A stretch of 64,000 bases of DNA from Pelecanus crispus. Its lineage: Eukaryota > Chordata > Aves > Pelecaniformes > Pelecanidae. The stretch covers positions 3,458,501 through 3,522,500 of the forward strand of contig NC_134656.1 in NCBI RefSeq assembly GCF_030463565.1. Reading direction: 5' to 3'. The position numbers and the translations under genes are program-made. Below the pieces are notes generated by a model. The model was not told where the DNA came from. It ran no database searches and saw nothing but the letters and a program-made list of their open reading frames with translations. This document shows, piece after piece, positions 62,201 through 64,000 of this stretch (position 1 is the stretch's first letter; every line of letters starts with the position of its first letter).

Positions 62201-63421
62201 TCACAATCCAGAAGTTGCTCTAAGAAAAAAAAAAACACATATGAAGAACAAACACATTCAAAAAGAATCATCTGAATGGTCTAGAGGCATTAAAACTTGT
62301 GCACAAAACCGGAACTCCAGCCACGTACAAAAGAAAACGGACAGCGTGCCCTCAAACAATGCAATTCACTTCAAACAAAATCCCGGCCTCTTCCTTGAAG
62401 CGTTACAACTATTCCGCCTGAAATACCCGCGACCTTTCCAGATCTACGTGCACAGCTCAGGCCTAGCTACGCTCCCCGCAGCAAACTCCACGAAGATGCA
62501 GAGACGTGCATGAGCACATCCATCTGCTGCACTGACACCTTGATTTTGTTTGCAAAGGACAGAGCGCGTATTTTTGCGGGAAGTCACGAGCGTTTGGAAT
62601 ACTACGCTGCGCAAAAATTTTTTTTTAAAGGGAGGTTATGTTAAGAACTTAATGCTTATAAAAAAAATTAAAGTTTAAACGCCTTTAAAAGTATATGAAT
62701 TAGACAGCTTTATCTGCCTATTTATATTCTAAGAAGATGGATAAGAAGTTGAAGTGAAACTCAAGTGAAGGATTAGTTTCTTTTTCCCCAAAAGGGGAGG
62801 AGTTAAAGGACCGGAGTGTGTTCTGGCTGACCCAGGAAAGACTGAACAGCAGAGAGAGTTTTGCATTTGCCAAAGCAAAGCTGTAGAAGAAATTACTGAC
62901 ACTCAATTTCAAACTCAAAAACATTTATGCTAAAGATAGGAACCTCAGGCAAAACTCACGAGTTCCTTTTATTTCCAATCAACATTACTTTAGGGCACCG
63001 GAGATGAGGGTTCACATTTTGCAGCACTACCTCATTCACTGTCACTGCACACATACCTGCAGCTTTTAAACCATCAGTGCATCTTTTTTGTTTTCAGACT
63101 TGCTTTATAATATGCTCCCTAGAAAAAAAAAAACCACGTCTAAAAGGAATAAAAAGTTACAGCTCATTTCTGAGAGCGAGCAGAGGTTAGGAGATGGCTT
63201 TTTCTTGATGGCATGAAGGAGTACAAGAGGCCACCGTACGGAGATGAGGACGCCAACACAAAAACTGAAAAGCAAGGAGCTGCTGAAGCACGTCGATGTC
63301 CTAACGGGAAACGCAGCGGCCAGCGGGATGGGGCGAGCAGGCAGGTGCCAGACACAAGACAGAATTTGTGTTTGTGGGATGAAGTAGCCAGATCACAGGG
63401 AGTGGTGGTGGTGGGGAGGAA

Positions 63422-63478
63422 ACCCAGCTCATGGCAATGAAAAGAAAGCATAATAAACCCCAGCTCATGGCAATGAAA
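63422..63478. repeat. Imperfect tandem duplication, about 37-bp period
   Basis: The 20-mer cccagctcatggcaatgaaa occurs twice, about 37 bp apart, with loosely similar sequence after each copy. Confidence 0.85.
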
Positions 63479-63499
63479 GGTAAGTGTAATAGAAGTTCT

Positions 63500-64000
63500 G
63501 GGTCAGAAAGTCACGGCGCACCTCTGCCTTCGCCACCCCCAGAGCTCAGTGAAAGGGCCTCGGGTCTCCTCATCCCCTTGAGGACTGGCTCCAGGATGAG
63601 GACAGAATTGCACGCGAGGGCTCGCTGCCGGGACAAGCCCCTCCGACCAAGCCCCTCCGACCAAGCCCCTCCGACCAAGCCCCTCCGGCCTCCTGCGAGC
63701 GCCTCCAGCTGCTCGGGCTCCCGACAGTGAGCGCGGACGCCGGCGAGAAGGCGCCCGAACGCGCCGAGGGCAGAGGAGCGGCCCGGCCAGACCCACGCCG
63801 GCCGCAGCCGCACCGGCGGGCGCGTCCCGCCCGCTCCGGCAGCTCCCCGGGCACCGGTCCGGCCCTTCGACACCCCCGCGGCCGCCTGCGCGAGCGGAGA
63901 ACGGCAGCGAGCGGCGCTGGGCGCGGCGCAGGAGGCGGGGGCGGCCGGGGCAGGCGGGGGAAGCGGCTTCCCCACCCCGGCCCGCCCCGCACCCCCCGGC
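63500..64000 (-). promoter_or_regulatory. OGFR: CpG island at the window end, probable OGFR 5' region
   Basis: CpG density rises sharply from about 63.5 kb and continues to the last base, so the island is cut by the window. Position and orientation fit the OGFR promoter. I found no acidic first exon of OGFR type in either the island or the intron, so the coding start may lie past 64 kb. Confidence 0.6.
63633..63688. repeat. 14-bp tandem repeat, four copies
   Basis: Unit ccaagcccctccga, copies at 63633, 63647, 63661 and 63675. Copies 2 and 3 are identical; copies 1 and 4 each differ by one base. Within the CpG island. Confidence 0.95.

Larger units (their letters stand above)
58549..63500 (-). 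other. OGFR: OGFR first intron or 5' region
   Basis: Almost 5 kb with no clear coding exon, presumably intron 1. Two small stretches with good minus-strand splice signals, 59300-59344 and 62167-62219, are listed as findings. (atc)n runs at 59236-59255. Confidence 0.6.

Noticed and set aside
63511-63992. Long minus-strand open frames in the terminal CpG island
   Set aside because: GC-driven open frames covering a 14-bp tandem repeat; not acidic like the OGFR N-terminus.
1-64000. A novel multi-gene system, CRISPR array, operon or mobile island
   Set aside because: The whole window is explained by three conserved vertebrate genes, their introns, CpG islands and a few small repeats.

Overview
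This window is vertebrate nuclear DNA, almost certainly from a bird. It has split genes with GT-AG introns, two CpG islands, CR1-type LINE 3' ends (a bird and reptile hallmark) and a short stretch like a common avian LTR. The gene set matches the block that lies on human 20q13.33 and, from general knowledge, chicken chromosome 20. It is not prokaryotic: there are no operons, CRISPR arrays or insertion sequences.

Layout. 1-1.26 kb is AT-rich with polyadenylation signals; by synteny it may be the 3' UTR of the next gene out (DIDO1 in human), but this is unproven. 1.3-3.0 kb is intergenic and holds two CR1 fragments. 3.0-3.6 kb is a CpG island promoter. 3.756-8.496 kb is TCFL5 on the + strand, six coding exons, 528 aa, a bHLH transcription factor. 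TCFL5 converges on COL9A3, which runs on the - strand from 49.383 to 10.338 kb in 32 coding exons (675 aa, intact), encoding the alpha-3 chain of type IX collagen. About 4.3 kb of spacer separates the COL9A3 start from the OGFR stop. OGFR (opioid growth factor receptor) follows on the - strand from 58.548 to 53.691 kb; six coding exons are readable, and the first coding exon with the start codon was not found. A second CpG island runs from about 63.5 kb to the window end and is probably the OGFR 5' region.

The three genes are neighbours by ancestry and share no pathway: a transcription factor, a cartilage and eye matrix collagen, and a nuclear-envelope or nuclear growth-regulatory receptor. 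All exon limits were read by hand from splice signals, reading-frame phase and recognisable peptides. In all three genes each exon junction joins in phase with no stop.

I found no undescribed multi-gene system. The items most worth a second look are: an inverted SOX9-type dimer site in COL9A3 intron 1; a glycine-to-alanine break in a COL2 Gly-X-Y triplet; an RGD created at a COL9A3 exon junction; a possible truncated TCFL5 isoform ending in intron 1; an OGFR tail without the mammalian 20-residue repeats; and the missing OGFR exon 1, with two candidate small exons in its first intron.
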